64,000 nucleotides of DNA from Bisporella sp. PMI_857 (GCA_021307315.1 JAJSPD010000133.1:1-64000); one strand, 5' to 3'. Shown: positions 9,415 through 20,973, counted from the stretch's first letter. Translations and numbers: made by a program. Notes: generated by a model from the sequence alone, not told the origin.

Positions 9415-12400
9415 CTATAAAACCTTTGACCCTTCTTGAAATCCGAGAATAGAAATTTGCCCTGATGAGTATCCCAAAACAAGAATTCCGTTCCGGACAG
9501 CTACGCAGGTTGGTGATCGATAATCAGGAGGCAGCCAGAGAATGCGTGTGCGCCCTTCTACTACCCAATCATTTGACACAAGTAAGGTAGGCACACCAGG
9601 CGAGAAGGCGACTGAGCTGATAGAATCCGAGTGACCCTTAAGTGTCCGCAGCGTCGTTCCTGTGGCGGCGTCCCAGATCCGGACCGTCTCGTCGTCAGAA
9701 CCAGAGATGACCTGCTTGCCGTCAGGCGAGAAGGCGACTGACCGGACCGAATCCGAGTGGCCTTGAAGTATCTGCAACGCCGCTCCTGTAGCGGTGTCCC
9801 AGAGCCGGACTGTATTGTCGCCGGAGCCAGAAACGACCCGTTTGCCATCAGGCGAGAAAGCGACTGAGTAGACCCAACTCCGGTGGCCCGTGAGCGTTTG
9901 CAGCGCCGCTCCTGTGGCGGCGTCCCAGAGCCAGACGCTGTCGTCGGTGGAGCCAGAGACGACCTGCTTGCTGTCAGGCGAGAAGGCGGCTGACCAGACC
10001 GAGCCCAAGGAGCCCCGGAATGTTTGCAGCGCCGCTCCTGTGGCAGCGTTCCAGAGTCGGACCGTATTGTCGGCAGAGCTAGAGACGACTTGCTTGCCGT
10101 CAGGCGAGAAAGCGACTGAGTAGACATGACGCCGGTGGCCCGTGAGCATCTGCGGCGCTGCTCCTGTGGCGGCGTCCCAGAGCCGGACCGTCTTGTCGTC
10201 AGAGCCAGAGATGACCTGCTTGCCATCAGGCGAGAAGGCGACTGAGCTGACAGAATCCGAGTGTCCCTTAAGCGTCTGCAGCGCCGTTCCTGTAGCGGCG
10301 TCCCAGAGCCGGACCGTCTTGTTGTCAGAGCCAGAGATGACCTGCTTGCCGTCAGGCGAGAAAGCGACCGAGTTAACCAAACCCGAGTGGCTTTGAAGTA
10401 TTCGCATCGCCGTTCCTGTAACGGCGTCCCAGAGCCGGACTGTCTTGTCGGCGGAGCCAGAGATGACCTGCTTGCCGTCAGGCGAGAAGGCGACTGAGCA
10501 GACCGAATCCGAGTGGCCCGTGAGCGTGCGCAGCGCCGCTTTTGTAGCGGCGTCCCAGAGCCGTACCGTCTTGTCGTCGGAGCCAGAGACGACTTGTTTG
10601 CCGTTGGGCGAGAACGCTACGGACCGGACCGAACGCCAGCGGCCCTTAAACAACGGCAGCAACGCATTTGTGGCGGGGTTCCAGAGCCGGACCCTGTGGT
10701 CGGCGGAGCCAGAGATGACCGGCTTGCCATCAGGCGAGAAGGCGACTGACTGAACCGAACCCGAGTGGCCTTGAAGTATTTGCAACGCCACTCCTGTGGC
10801 AGCATCCCAGAACTGGACTGTATTGTCGCTGGAGCCAGAAACAACCTGTTTGCCGTCAGGCGAGAAAGCGACTGAGTAAACCGAACCCGAGTGGCTTTGA
10901 AGTATTTGCAACGCCGCTCCTGTAGCGGCGTCCCAGAGCCGGACTGTATTGTCGCCGGAGCCAGAGACGACTTGCTTGCCATCAGGGGAGAAGGCGACTG
11001 AGTAGACCGAATCCGAGTGGCCCGTAAGCGTCTGAAGCGTTGCTCCTGTGGCGGCTTCCCAGAGCCGGACCGTCTTGTCGGCGGAACTAGAGACCACTTG
11101 CCTGCTGTCAGGCGAGAAAGCAACTGACCAGATTGATTCCGAGTGGCCAGTAAGCGTCTGTAATGTCGCGTTCCAATTCACTTGCACTTTCGGTTTCGTT
11201 TGGATCCAGGGTGGTACATACTTCTCAAACTCTCCCCGAACAATGCTCTCCTCCGGTGCAAAGATGAGGGCTGAACAGTAAAGCTGTAGGGGTGCCTGCT
11301 CAACTACAGTCCGGTTAGATAGGGCGAATCGCTTTGCATCGTAAACAAACGCGTGTAAACTAGAACTTTTACTAGCCTTTAGTATATATTAGTTAAGGTT
11401 CCTGGTATACTGTAAAGAAGGCTTACTGGAATGATTCCCTCTAGGGAGATTATTGCAAGAATCCCCTCTGAAGTCTTCCCCATCCAGCCAAGGGCCTCAA
11501 GCCAGTGAAGGAGATGTACTTGGAGGAACCGATGAACTTGGCCGTTGTCATGAAGCTGAGCATCACTCTTCTGAAGATGCTGAATCCAGTAAAGACATGC
11601 GTACTTGACCTCTGGAGGAAGACATTGCTCTATTCGACTGCTCTCTACGTCTGCCACAAGTGTGCCGGGAGCCCCTTGTCCGCAAATATCTTGCTTGAGA
11701 GAGTTTGACATAAGCCTGATACAGTCATCGGCTAACGTTTGATGCGCTCGCTTTTCATCAACCCAGAATTTCGGATCACCACACCTATCTTTGTTGAGCA
11801 GGAAGTCGCGGAATGAGGGGTGATGTAGATGAAGTGGGCGGATCTGGCTCTTTGGGATATCTAGGATAGCATGAAGATCTTCTAGGGTCTCATCAATATC
11901 CTCTTCCGAGATACGGAGTAGCGTGCTCAAGGAGTATATAGAAAGAGGGGAAAATAAGACCAGTATACTTCCAAGCATGTGTCTCAGCTTGCTTGAGAAC
12001 TCTTCCTTTTCTTTGTCCGAGAATTCAGTAGGGATAGAGTGCCTAAGGACTGTAGTATAGATCCCGTTGAGGTGCTTCTCCGGTTCAGTGATGGGGCCGT
12101 TACTCTGAAGAATGCTAGACAATCGGTCTTTGATGACCTGTCTTTTTTTACCTTCACGAATGAACCGACATGCAGTTGCGGCCCATATGAACAGCCCACT
12201 TGAATTTTGGACCAGACGCCTGATAACCTGTTCGCCTGGCCAGCCAGCTTCTAGAGAGAGTTTCTGCCTAATAGCTTCCAGGTTATATTCCAAGAAAATA
12301 GAGATATCGTGGTTTACAATCACTGGCGATATATTATGAAGCACAAAGTCCATATGTTCAGCGTTTGGTATATGGCAGAAGCCGTGTCGGATTGGAATTT

Positions 12401-13788
12401 CAGGTCTGCTTGTCAGAAAGACTCGAATGCGAACCGTCTTTAACTTTTGAACTTCGGTTAAGAGTTGCAGAATCATTCGAATGTCGTCCTCACTATCGCA
12501 CTCATCAAGGGCATCAACTATAAACACATACGAGGACAGAAATGAGCCGCTCTCCAACCTCGATAACGGACGGAGGACGAGCTGGCGCCACTGGTCGCCC
12601 AGAGGCTGGTTTGCAATGTCATTCTGCTCTGTGACAGCATCGGAAATAAATTCTTGGATTTGTGGCACGTGGCACGCAAGCTGTACAGCAAAACTTGTGA
12701 AAAGCTTAGTAGCATGGCCAACATCTCCACCGCCTTTTGAGAAGAAGAAGCTAGCCCCGAGACGCTTTTGATCAAAGTATCTGTAAGCGATAGTGCGCGC
12801 GATCGTCGATTTTCCTGTACCAGCTAAGCCGTTTAGCCAGAATATGCATCGCTCATCTTGCGCATCAGCCCAGTCATATATCTCTTGTAACAGATCGACT
12901 CGGGTGTCGGGGAGGCAAGTTGGTGCGTGTTGTTTGTTGTATGAATTGAACGGTGCATCGGCAGCAAACGGAAGACGATCGAGCCCTGAGTTACCAGTTA
13001 GTTGATTGCTATGCAGGACGTTAAACCAAAGTTCTGCGCTCGCCCTTTGAAAGTTTGTCGATCTCCGCCCGGAGTCGCTTGAACGCGTTCTCTCTCCCTT
13101 CGCCATAGAGGACCGGCATTTGGACGTTGAAAATGCCTAGAAGCGAGTACGCCTTGTCTTCTTCACGTGCAGTATCACGCTTTTCTGCCCACAAGAGTCG
13201 CTCTATAACGCTGAAATTAGACGGAGGGCTTCCTTGGAGAGCTTTGATGGGAATTCCTGTTATCTCGTGAAGATGTTGCTCTAGGGATTTTTTGTCGCCC
13301 AGTTGTTCCCAGTTTTCCGAGAAAAATTTAACGGATGCTGGAGCAAGAAGCTCTTGAAGGGTCCAACCACGAGTGAACCATCTGCTCTTCCGAAAAGCTG
13401 ATTCCCAGAGTGGCAGGTTTGATTCGTTGACGTCGAAAGCAGGTCGCGAAATATCCGAGAGGTATACGTAGCATTTAGCCGCATTATGATACCAGCGAAA
13501 CATGGAGATAATAGCTTCTGAGAGCTCGGCACTGCTTGATTTATCGATGCAACAAGTATCTACCCAAAAGTATTGCAAGCCGTCACGTCTAGCCTGTTCT
13601 CCACAGAAGCGGATCTTCCCATAGCCAGACTTGCCTTTACCAGTACCATCCATCAGGTCTCTAAATGTGACCTCCTCTGTATCCGCTTCCCATGTGTGCG
13701 AAAGGATAGCATATTCGGGAATATTGTTGCCAAAGAAATCCTTTGTCAGGCTGAATTCGCCAGCGCTGTTTCGTTCTAAAAGACGCAT
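9415..13788 (-). CDS. HET-NACHT-WD40 (HNWD / het-e-like) STAND gene, frameshifted between HET and NACHT
   Basis: Starts at 13788. Codons 1-255 are a HET domain of the HET-E type (AILSHTW, FWVDTCCIDK, RWFTRGWTLQELLAP, REEDKAYSLLGIF). The NACHT region follows, with Walker A GLAGTGKST near 12830 and Walker [11 protein letters not shown] near 12510. The HET frame stops at 13021 and the NACHT frame is shifted by one base. No GT-AG pair gives the needed intron length, so this is a single-base frameshift or an error. A 50-bp intron (11377-11426) then joins NACHT in frame to the WD40 part. That part has 12 full 42-aa WD repeats plus a degenerate thirteenth, and ends in a non-repeat tail (ILWLPPDYRSP). 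In Podospora, HNWD proteins control heterokaryon incompatibility. Here WD repeats are the probable sensor and HET the probable death effector (family knowledge). Confidence 0.9.
9600..11160 (-). repeat. 126-bp tandem array encoding WD40 repeats
   Basis: Twelve 42-codon units share the core SVAFSPDGKQVVSGSxDxTVRLWDAATG. Differences concentrate just after the GH dipeptide (SESIW, SDSVY, SGSVQ, WRSVR, RRHVY, LGSVW, RSWVY) and at a few further sites. The near-identity produces long spurious frames on both strands. Confidence 0.9.
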
Positions 13789-14395
13789 TGCTCAGCCTGA
13801 AGTTGAGAGAACTGGGGGAAGGCCAAAGAATCTTGAGTGTGCAACAACCGGAAACCGATTGTTCACGCGAGTATAACGTAGCGGGGGGGTTAACGTACAT
13901 GTAAGGCTGTCACCAGGCACTCGATTTTTGGTCTCTCAGTTGGCTTGGCGCTCACGTGACGTGGTGGGGGTGTGGCATGTACATCCCGATGGATGAGGCA
14001 GCCAGCGTCTTGGGAATACGGCAAGGTTCGAAGTTGAAATGACCTATAGTTGGACAAAAGGATGCAAATCAGGAGGAACAAGTACATCATATCAAGACCG
14101 ATGCCCAACGACTGATCGCAACACTCAAACCTCCGACCCTCTTGAGGGAAAAGCTCGTAAGGAGCATTTGCTCTTGCACTTAGACTGCGGAATGGGTTGG
14201 GTTTTCGACCTTTCGACCCAACCCCACTGGGACCCCAGTGGAGTTGGGTGGGTTATTGATATTTTTACAAGACAACTATAGAGCCTCAGCACGCGACTCC
14301 ACAAATCATCATTCCAAAAAATATTAAAAGATTTTATATTAATCTTATAGTAATATTTAAAACTAGGAAATATTACGACTTGCTTTTACACTAAT
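13789..14395. other. Intergenic region upstream of the HNWD gene
   Basis: No supported gene. It holds an inverted-repeat-rich patch at about 14190-14255, where GGTTGGG words flank the palindrome CCACTGGGACCCCAGTGG. The rest is AT-rich up to the LTR. Confidence 0.5.
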
Positions 14396-14517
14396 TGTAA
14401 CAGCTCAAGGCGAACAGGGATCTCGATCCGTAGATCTCAGGACGAGGGGCTCAAATGTGTGAACAATTATCAATTGTTATAACGATGAGAACAAGCTACA
14501 GATAGAAGAAGGGAAGG

Positions 14518-14708
14518 TGTTTGTATCAATATTTACCAGTATAGATTAGTTACTGAATGGAGGATGGGTCATGTGACGAAGTCACATGACTTAGGGATGA
14601 GGCATATCCTCATCCCTTGATTCATCCTTCAATAATCAGATCACATTCAACCCAACAGGCAACTGCGTAGCAATTACGTGGTGTTGCCACGGGTAGAGTG
14701 ATCCGACA
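14518..14708 (+). mobile_element. Solo LTR, family E, nested in a family B LTR
   Basis: 191 bp from TGTTTGTATCAATATTTACC to GTGATCCGACA, flanked by GAAGG at 14513-14517 and 14709-14713. Removing it and one GAAGG restores the family B LTR alignment. Its 3' third is the palindrome at 14639-14703. Orientation is set by TG...CA ends only and is uncertain. Confidence 0.85.
14639..14703. repeat. 65-bp palindrome, copy 2 (inside LTR family E)
   Basis: Outer arms GATCAC / GTGATC, inner arms GGCAACTGCGTA and TACGTGGTGTTGCC around a short loop. Homologous to 4133-4196 and 47436-47499. Many differences between copies keep the stem paired. Confidence 0.75.
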
Positions 14709-14820
14709 GAAGGAAAGCAGTGCTTTATATACAGGAGACTGGCCAGGGGTCAGTGTAAACGAGCCCTGTAGTGTCAGGGGCCGAGCCCCAAAAGGTTCTA
14801 AGCGAGGTAGAGCCGTGACA

Positions 14821-15397
14821 ACTACAGGCTTGCTTAAGGGATGTACTACTCTCCCTAAATTACCATACTTAATTTGGTGATGCCCTAGAATACCATAAAT
14901 ACGGTATTTCAGTCATATTGCAACAGAAAGTATGATATTCTAGTCATTTGCCGAAATAAAAAAGTGATGACATACAGTATAGGGCTGGATCGGAATAACA
15001 GACCCCCCTAGCGCGCAGAGTGGATTAATACAAGCATGTAGTGCCAAGAACGCAAAACTGATGGTCCTAGCACCCCAAAAAGCGGTACCACTAAAGGCCG
15101 AACTAATAGCGCTTCGAAGAACCTTCTCTCTTTTGGCAAGCAGAATTTCGAAGGCATAACTGTATCTTCATACTTCACTTCACCGGCTAGGTACGAACCA
15201 CGATCGCAACCGGCACACTATGTATGGTTGGGTAGTTCTCTCTGATTAGAGAATGTTTGTCCTGACAATGCGAAATATAGTTGGCATGCGTGTTCGGCGT
15301 ACGAAGACCAAATTTGTCTTTAGCAGCTCGCTCCCTCCTACCTCCACCTCCTGGCTGTGCGCACTATTTATTTTTGGTCCCATACAATTAAGTCAGT
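14821..15397. other. Intergenic region upstream of a HET gene
   Basis: No supported gene. The last 100 bp carry a pyrimidine-rich tract (CTCCCTCCTACCTCCACCTCC, 15331-15351) and a TATTTATTTT element, plausible core promoter features for the following gene. Confidence 0.4.
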
Positions 15398-17622
15398 ATG
15401 GCGCATGCCATTTACCGTCCTCTGAACGAACAAGCCGACGAGATTAGAATCCTCCTCTTGCATCCCCAAAAAGGCGCGAATGATGAAATCAACTGCACGT
15501 TGCAATACATCAGCCTTGACAGCATTCGCGCAGAAATATTAAGACAAGTAACAAGCGACGAGGAAGGTTATACGGTAGCCGACGAGTCTTCTGATGGAGA
15601 ATTAGCTGAGCTTCTCGAAGGGTATATGAAAAGCGACGAGAGCGAGGCGGATTCTGACTTGATCGGCAAGGACGAATCCGATATGGAGAGCGATGCGGAC
15701 CAAGATTCATCTTACGAAGCAGTGTCCTACACATGGGGTCCACCAGGCGGTAATTACACGATCCTGGTCAACTGTAGGGAGATGGCTGTCAGATACAATC
15801 TCTGGCAACTCCTGAGCGATCTCCAGACGCAAGCTAACGAGAACCAAAAAGACCGGCGTCTCTGGATTGACGCAATCTGCATTGACCAAAACGCGGAAGT
15901 CGAGAAGAGTAGACAGATTCCGAGAATGGGAATTATCTACAGAAGAGCGAGGAGAGTACTTGTGTGGCTCGGACCTGAAGCTCGCGAAGCCCAGTGGGCC
16001 ATGGATTTTGTTGACAGCAGCTGGGCTAGGGCTGGAATGATGTGGCCCCAGGATGACTTTAAGGGCGATGACTCCATAATGGATCATGATTTTGATGATG
16101 GTCGTTCGACTATCCAAGGGTCGGTTAAAGACATGTTGGAAGCTGACGTGATTAAATGTTTGAAGCAAGCCAAAGAAGAGGGAGACATGGAAAACGCGGA
16201 AATAAAAGCAGGGCTCCATCGCCGACAGAAGAACCTTAGATACCTCATTGCATTTTTTCGCAGTGTGATGTCTTCTGCTTGGTGGGGTAGGCTCTGGGTG
16301 GTCCAGGAAGCTGCCGCTGCCTCAAAGGTCGTCGTGAGTTTTGGATCAAGACAAACTTCCTTGAGCAAGCTTTTGCGGGTCATTTTTACCGCGATAGGAA
16401 GCACCAATAGCGTCTTTATAGAGCCATTCTACAAATACGCAGTCAACCAAACGCGACACTTTGAGTTTCTCCGCCGATCTCGAATGCAACAATACCGCAT
16501 GACGGATCTAGTGACAAGGTTCCGCAGCTTCCAGTCGACCCTGCCGGAGGATAAAATATTCGCCCTGGTGGGACTATGTCCAGAATACGCGAAAATGGAA
16601 ACCTCCAAGGACGCAGACTCGAGATACGCTCGGCCGGCAACGGACACATTCAAACAGTACGCCCGCCTCATAATGGAAAAGGAGGGTAACTTACACTATA
16701 TGTGCCATGCAGGCGAGAACGATCGGGGAAATGACCTGCCCTCTTGGGTTCCGGATCTTCGCTCGTCTAAATACGCGGCCTCTCTCCTGCTGAAGAACGG
16801 GGTTCGGCGAAGTCAGATTGCGAGGTGTTCAAGCGCGAGAGGCAATCGACGCTTTGAATTTTCAGAGGATTCGAACGAGCTGACTGTTACTGGTGTTTTC
16901 GTGGATAAGATCGCTAAGCTCTCCAAAGATAGCCTTGAAGATTCCAGCGGCGGAACCCTTGATCGCAGCTATATCCAAGAGTGTATAGAAACGGATGAAT
17001 CTCGGGCGGGAGAGTGGCCAGCAGGCTCCAGGATAGAGAATGTTATTCGTACGATGCTCGCCGATTCGGTAGAGTTGGAGCAGAGTCTTGACAACGACAA
17101 TGACTTAGCGGAGGCAATTATCAACATTTCTAGGGATATAGGCGATCCTATGCTCCTTTTGCAATTCCTCGGGGACATCAAAGGCCCTGGATCGGATGCA
17201 AGTCCCCTCGATGGCTTGATAGCCCGACAGGACCCCAGGCTCAACGCCAAAATCCTATCAGACTTGGGTGGTGTCGAGAACCCCTATGTTTTGCAGATAA
17301 AGGAGACCGTAAAAAGTACTTTAACTATGGTTCACAAGCACCGCAGATTCGCCGCTATGGATAGCGGATTCGCAGGCCTCGTACCTAGCGCAAGTAAAGA
17401 GGGCGATGCCGTCTACCTCTTTGCGGACTGCCACCTTCCCGTTATTATACGCCAAGAGAGGGTCGGCGAGAAGTATAAGTTCATTGGCGCCGCGTTATTA
17501 ATCATCTATTGTTCTAATACTATATATTAACCGTGTATAGGTACATTTATGGCGTGAACGCAAAAGTTTTCTCGGACATGGAGCAAATTAAGGTTGAGCT
17601 AGATCAAATTCGTATCATATAA
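15398..17622 (+). CDS. HET-domain (heterokaryon incompatibility) protein
   Basis: Two exons: 15398-17493 and 17541-17622. The 47-bp intron (17494-17540, donor GTTATT, acceptor TATAG) keeps the frame and gives 725 aa. Without it the protein would stop in the intron and lose the usual family ending. A Glu/Asp-rich N-terminal insert (about residues 55-100) precedes the HET domain, which shows YEAVSYTWG near residue 106, LWIDAICIDQ near 157, and WWGRLWVVQE near 300. The C-terminal half carries DKIFALVGL and LPSWVPDLRS, usual in long HET proteins. HET domains trigger cell death during allorecognition. The trigger here is unknown, as there is no NACHT or repeat module in this protein. Confidence 0.9.
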
Positions 17623-18429
17623 TAGGATAAGTGTTGGAATGCATGTACATAGCTTCACGCGCTCCATATCGCGGGGATTGTGGGTCTTCTACCACCTATA
17701 TCTCTACCTGGCAATAGGCCGTAGCTTAGAATGAATCAACGAATACCAGAACCACACAAGCAAGAGCGTAGTCACAGCTGCTACGCCTTTTGCTACGTGG
17801 TAGGTATTCTGACAATAAGGACAAGGCGAAATTCGTGGCCAAAGTCAATTTCAAGTTGCAGTTCAGATATGTCGCGTTGCTAGCAGCCTGATCGAAGACA
17901 ATGCACTTGCTTATTTTCTTGAAAATCATCAGTTCATTTTCGAAGTTTGGACGTCTTTATCCACGACGATGGCTTCAACGAGCGTTGGTGAGTCTGTCGT
18001 CGCTACGTTTGATATGGTGCACTCTTTAACCAGTTGTTGCCTAGCGAACCTTAGAACAGCCCGCACGTAGGCCTGTCGGCGCGTCTGTTTCCCTACGAAC
18101 TTAGAATTCCTGGAGTCGCATCACGGCGGCGCGTACTGGTGTGGCGCACATCACGAACGATGAGGCCCATTCGCGCCAATCTCCCATCTCCACGCGCTGA
18201 TGTCGCCGGCGCCTCTGTTGCATGAGCTCAAACGAAGACCAAACTGGGGCCGGATGTTTTGGTGATGGTGGGCGGAGCAGATAAGCTCGTACGAATGACT
18301 GGACCATGAAGCTTCTTCACATGGGTTGTGAGGCTGCCCCAGATAGTTTGCCATAGTCTCTCCATGGTTCAACTGTCAGGCGTTGAGCAAAATCGCACAT
18401 AAAATTTTACCCTACGGATAAAATTTTGG
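17623..18429. other. Intergenic stretch, no supported gene
   Basis: Only short frames without domains. Confidence 0.4.
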
Positions 18430-18731
18430 AAGGCACATCGATCCTATCGTCTCGCGTCTGCCAAAGACTCAGGACGGATTCTCATACCATGCCTACTGCC
18501 CTCAAGCCAGATCACCGCAAACCCATCACATACGAGCGGGCGCTTAGGAAAGATGCGAATATCATCAACGGAGCAGCATACCTTGAGGCAGCGACGGAGC
18601 TCTATCAGTCACTCTGGGACCAGAGACAAACTATTCAAGCTCTTGTTAAGCACCACTTGAGGCTCGGCAATCGAGACCTCTGTATTGTCAATGCGCAGGA
18701 GGGTATATTCTGGTGGCAGAGGCGGAATTGA
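18430..18731 (+). pseudogene. 5' fragment of an APH/kinase-like phosphotransferase gene, copy 1
   Basis: The ATG at 18489 opens 80 codons starting MPTALKPDHRKPITYERALR. This resembles the N-terminus of a fungal phosphotransferase-like (APH superfamily) family (LYQSLWDQRQTIQALVKHHLRLG, and then CIVNAQE just before the frame dies). The following catalytic part is absent. The 60 bp before the ATG and the first codons are repeated at 37082-37300 and, inverted, at 31078-31300. It is therefore a dispersed, truncated duplicate. Confidence 0.6.
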
Positions 18732-19483
18732 CGGCATCAAGGACTTGCATAGAGTTTGTGTACGAGTTCTGTATTGTCCAATTGCTATTCCTAAAACGGG
18801 TATTGATAATCTTCCATTTGCCTAGCTTGGAGTTATTCAAACATCTTAACCAATCCATGATCAGGATGAGCACTGCGAGGTATTGTAAGCGGATACAAGA
18901 TCTACTTTCAAAAATGAAATAAGTTTTCAGAAATTTTGCCTGTTTCGACATCTTTCGCTACCTTTGTCAATATTTTATTGACAGCGCCTATTCGCCGATG
19001 AAGCTCAGCGTCCTCAGTCTCCTTCTTCATCTTACCCGTTACTGCAGTGTTTCTTGCCACGGCCTCCTCTACCCGCACGTTATCCTATTCCAGGACTGCT
19101 CACAGAACGTCCAAGCCAAGCCTTCCATTCTCTATCATAACAGCATTCAAATCTGGACTATCAACGATTCTCCTTGTTGTGCACAAGCTTGGGATACGAT
19201 ATCGCGAAGTGTACGGTCACTCGATGGCGAAGATCTATAAAATTTTCTGATTATTTCCGGAAACTCCTTCGCAGAAAATAGGCTCTCGGCTCGGCCTTGA
19301 AACTTTGCTTTCAGCTCCCCTTTAAGTCTGCAATGTTGTATTTCTCTGCTATAGCGTAAACAAGAACATAGTTGAGCAACGCTTGCTATGAACTGACGTT
19401 ACTAGCTGTAGCTGAATCATCGTCTTGTTCCTCCGTTATAGATTGTAACATCGACAACAAGCACTAAGTTAGACTAGTCCCTA
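18732..19483. other. Intergenic stretch, no supported gene
   Basis: A frame at 18998-19240 begins with a hydrophobic leader-like segment, but it has no further support. Confidence 0.35.
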
Positions 19484-20288
19484 TTATACAAACTTTGGCC
19501 CTTCCTTAAATCCGATAATAGAAACCGTCTCTGAAAAGTTTCCTATGACAAGACTTTTATTCCAAACAGCTACATGCCTTGGTCGGTGATCGGGAGGCAG
19601 CCAGAGAAATTCTATGCCCCCTTCTATTACCCAATTACCTGACACAAGTAGAGTAGGCAACAGCTTGCCCTCTGGCGAGAAGGCGACTGAGGCGACCGAG
19701 GAAGAGTCGCCCTTGAGCATCTGTAGCAGCGCTCCCGTGATAGCATCCCAAAGCCGGATTATATCGTCGTCTGAGCCAGACACGACCTGCTTACCGTCTG
19801 GCGAGAAGGCGACTGAGGTGACCGAGGAAGAGTCGCCCTCGAGCGTCAGTGCATTATTCCAATTTCCCTGCACTTTTGATTTTCTTTCAATCCAGGGTGG
19901 GACACACTCCTCAAACCGTCTCCGAACAATACTCTTCTCCGGCGCAAAGACAAGGGCCGAGCAATATAGCTGTAGTGGTGACTGTTCAATCACAGTTCGG
20001 TTATATAAGGCAAATCGTTTGGCATCATTGATAAATGCGTGCAAACTAGGGCTTCCATTAACCTAAGCACAAGTTAATTAGACTTCTATAAATAGTGGAT
20101 AGATATCTTACCGGAACGCGAGCCTCTAAGGATAAAATTGCTTGAATCCCTTCTGACGTCTTACCCATCCACCCAAGCGCCTCAAGCCAGTGCAATAGAA
20201 AAGCCTGCAGAAACCGGTAAGCTTCCTCGCTGTCGGAAACCTGAGAACCACTCTTTAAGAGGTGCTGGACCCAGTAAAGGCATGCATT
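19484..20288 (-). pseudogene. Truncated NACHT-WD40 gene relic
   Basis: The minus strand encodes only the end of the NACHT-proximal helical region (YWVQHLLKSG, FLLHWLEALGWMGKTSEGI). An intron at 20063-20111 (49 bp) corresponds in position to the intron of the complete gene at 11377-11426. The rest is the bridging segment (AFINDAKRFALYNRTVIEQSPLQLYCSAL), one full and one partial WD repeat, and the tail (FLWLPPDHRPRHVAV). HET, NTPase and about ten WD units are missing. Coding similarity breaks at about 20288, exactly where a HeLo gene begins on the other strand. Paralogous to 9415-13788. Confidence 0.85.
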
Positions 20289-20289
20289 C

Positions 20290-20973
20290 CGTCTGACAAG
20301 ATGGGGCGAGTCTGTCAATATTTACGATGATCCTAAACTAGGGAGGCAAGATGCTACTGCGACCGAGATCCAACTTGTAAAGGATGTGTTGCTTCAAATC
20401 TTTGTCCTCTTCACGGACACTGAAGGCATCTCTAAGAAGTACAAGTTAACTGCGAATGCTGGCGAGGATCTCTCAGTGTATTCGACAGGCGATATGGATC
20501 CGAAGCTGGCTGTGCTGGACAACAAGGTGAAAGGGTTGGCTATTCAGCGTCAAAAGAAGGGCCGATTCTTGAATCTTACAAGCTGGGCCCTCTATCACCG
20601 GTCCGCTCTGAAAGACCTTCTCGAACAGATCGTCTCACTCATTGACGAGATTGAGAAACTATTCCTTGCACCTCAGGCCCAAACCACGCTTGTCCAGCAA
20701 GAAGCAGCAGAGATTAACGACAAGCAGTCTCTTGAGCTGATCGAGGACGCAGCCAAAGGCGTCGATAGCCTGCTTCAAAAAAAGGTAAAGGAAGTAATCG
20801 CAGGCCATCAGTACTCGAATATCAGGTTCAGAGGCCGGAGTCTTGCTGGCGATGCATATAGTGATGATTGGAAAGGAGGTGCGGTGGGGGCGTCCCACAA
20901 CTATGATGGTGTTGAGGTAGAGAAGGGTGGGAAAGCTCTGATTGGGAACAAGTATGGACGGAAGGACTTCTAG
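20290..20973 (+). pseudogene. 5'-truncated HeLo / HET-s-like prion-forming-domain gene
   Basis: The open frame enters at about 20290 without an ATG, with the middle of a HeLo domain (LTRWGESVNIYDDPKLGRQDA, LLQIFVLFTDTEGISKKYK, then DPKLAVLDNKVKGLAIQRQKK and WALYHRSALKDLLEQI). The C-terminal 55 residues look like the HET-s prion-forming domain. Two pseudo-repeats, RGRSLAGDAYSDDW and GGKALIGNKYGRKDF, align as G-[RK]-[SA]-L-[AI]-G-[DN]-x-Y. The second resembles the VLIGNEYGGKGF end of Podospora HET-s. The N-terminal ~45 residues (membrane-penetrating helix in HET-S) are lost at the junction with the NACHT-WD relic, so a working HeLo toxin-like module is unlikely. Confidence 0.85.

Larger units (their letters stand above)
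14396..14820 (-). mobile_element. LTR family B, interrupted by a nested LTR
   Basis: Outer sequence runs TGTAACAGCTCAAGG to AGAGCCGTGACA on the + strand and is the reverse complement of the family B LTR at 63558-63844 (shared TATATACAGGAG TATA region and CGAACAGGGATCTCGATCCG). No matching target duplication is visible (CTAAT/ACTAC), so it is old or rearranged. It is split at 14518-14708 by a second LTR. Confidence 0.85.

Noticed and set aside
9561..11123. Long alternative frames over the WD40 array
   Set aside because: Shadow frames of the 126-bp repeat.
13021..13110. Small intron to rescue the HET/NACHT junction
   Set aside because: Candidate donor GTTTAA with acceptors CATAG or CTCAG gives 18 or 41 nt. 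Neither restores the frame, so a frameshift is reported instead.
14190..14255. GC-rich palindrome as a terminator or regulatory hairpin
   Set aside because: Rho-independent terminators do not apply in this eukaryote. No other support for function.
18998..19250. 80-codon frame with a hydrophobic leader, possible secreted effector
   Set aside because: The downstream part has no regular features and an overlapping frame is equally long. Insufficient support.
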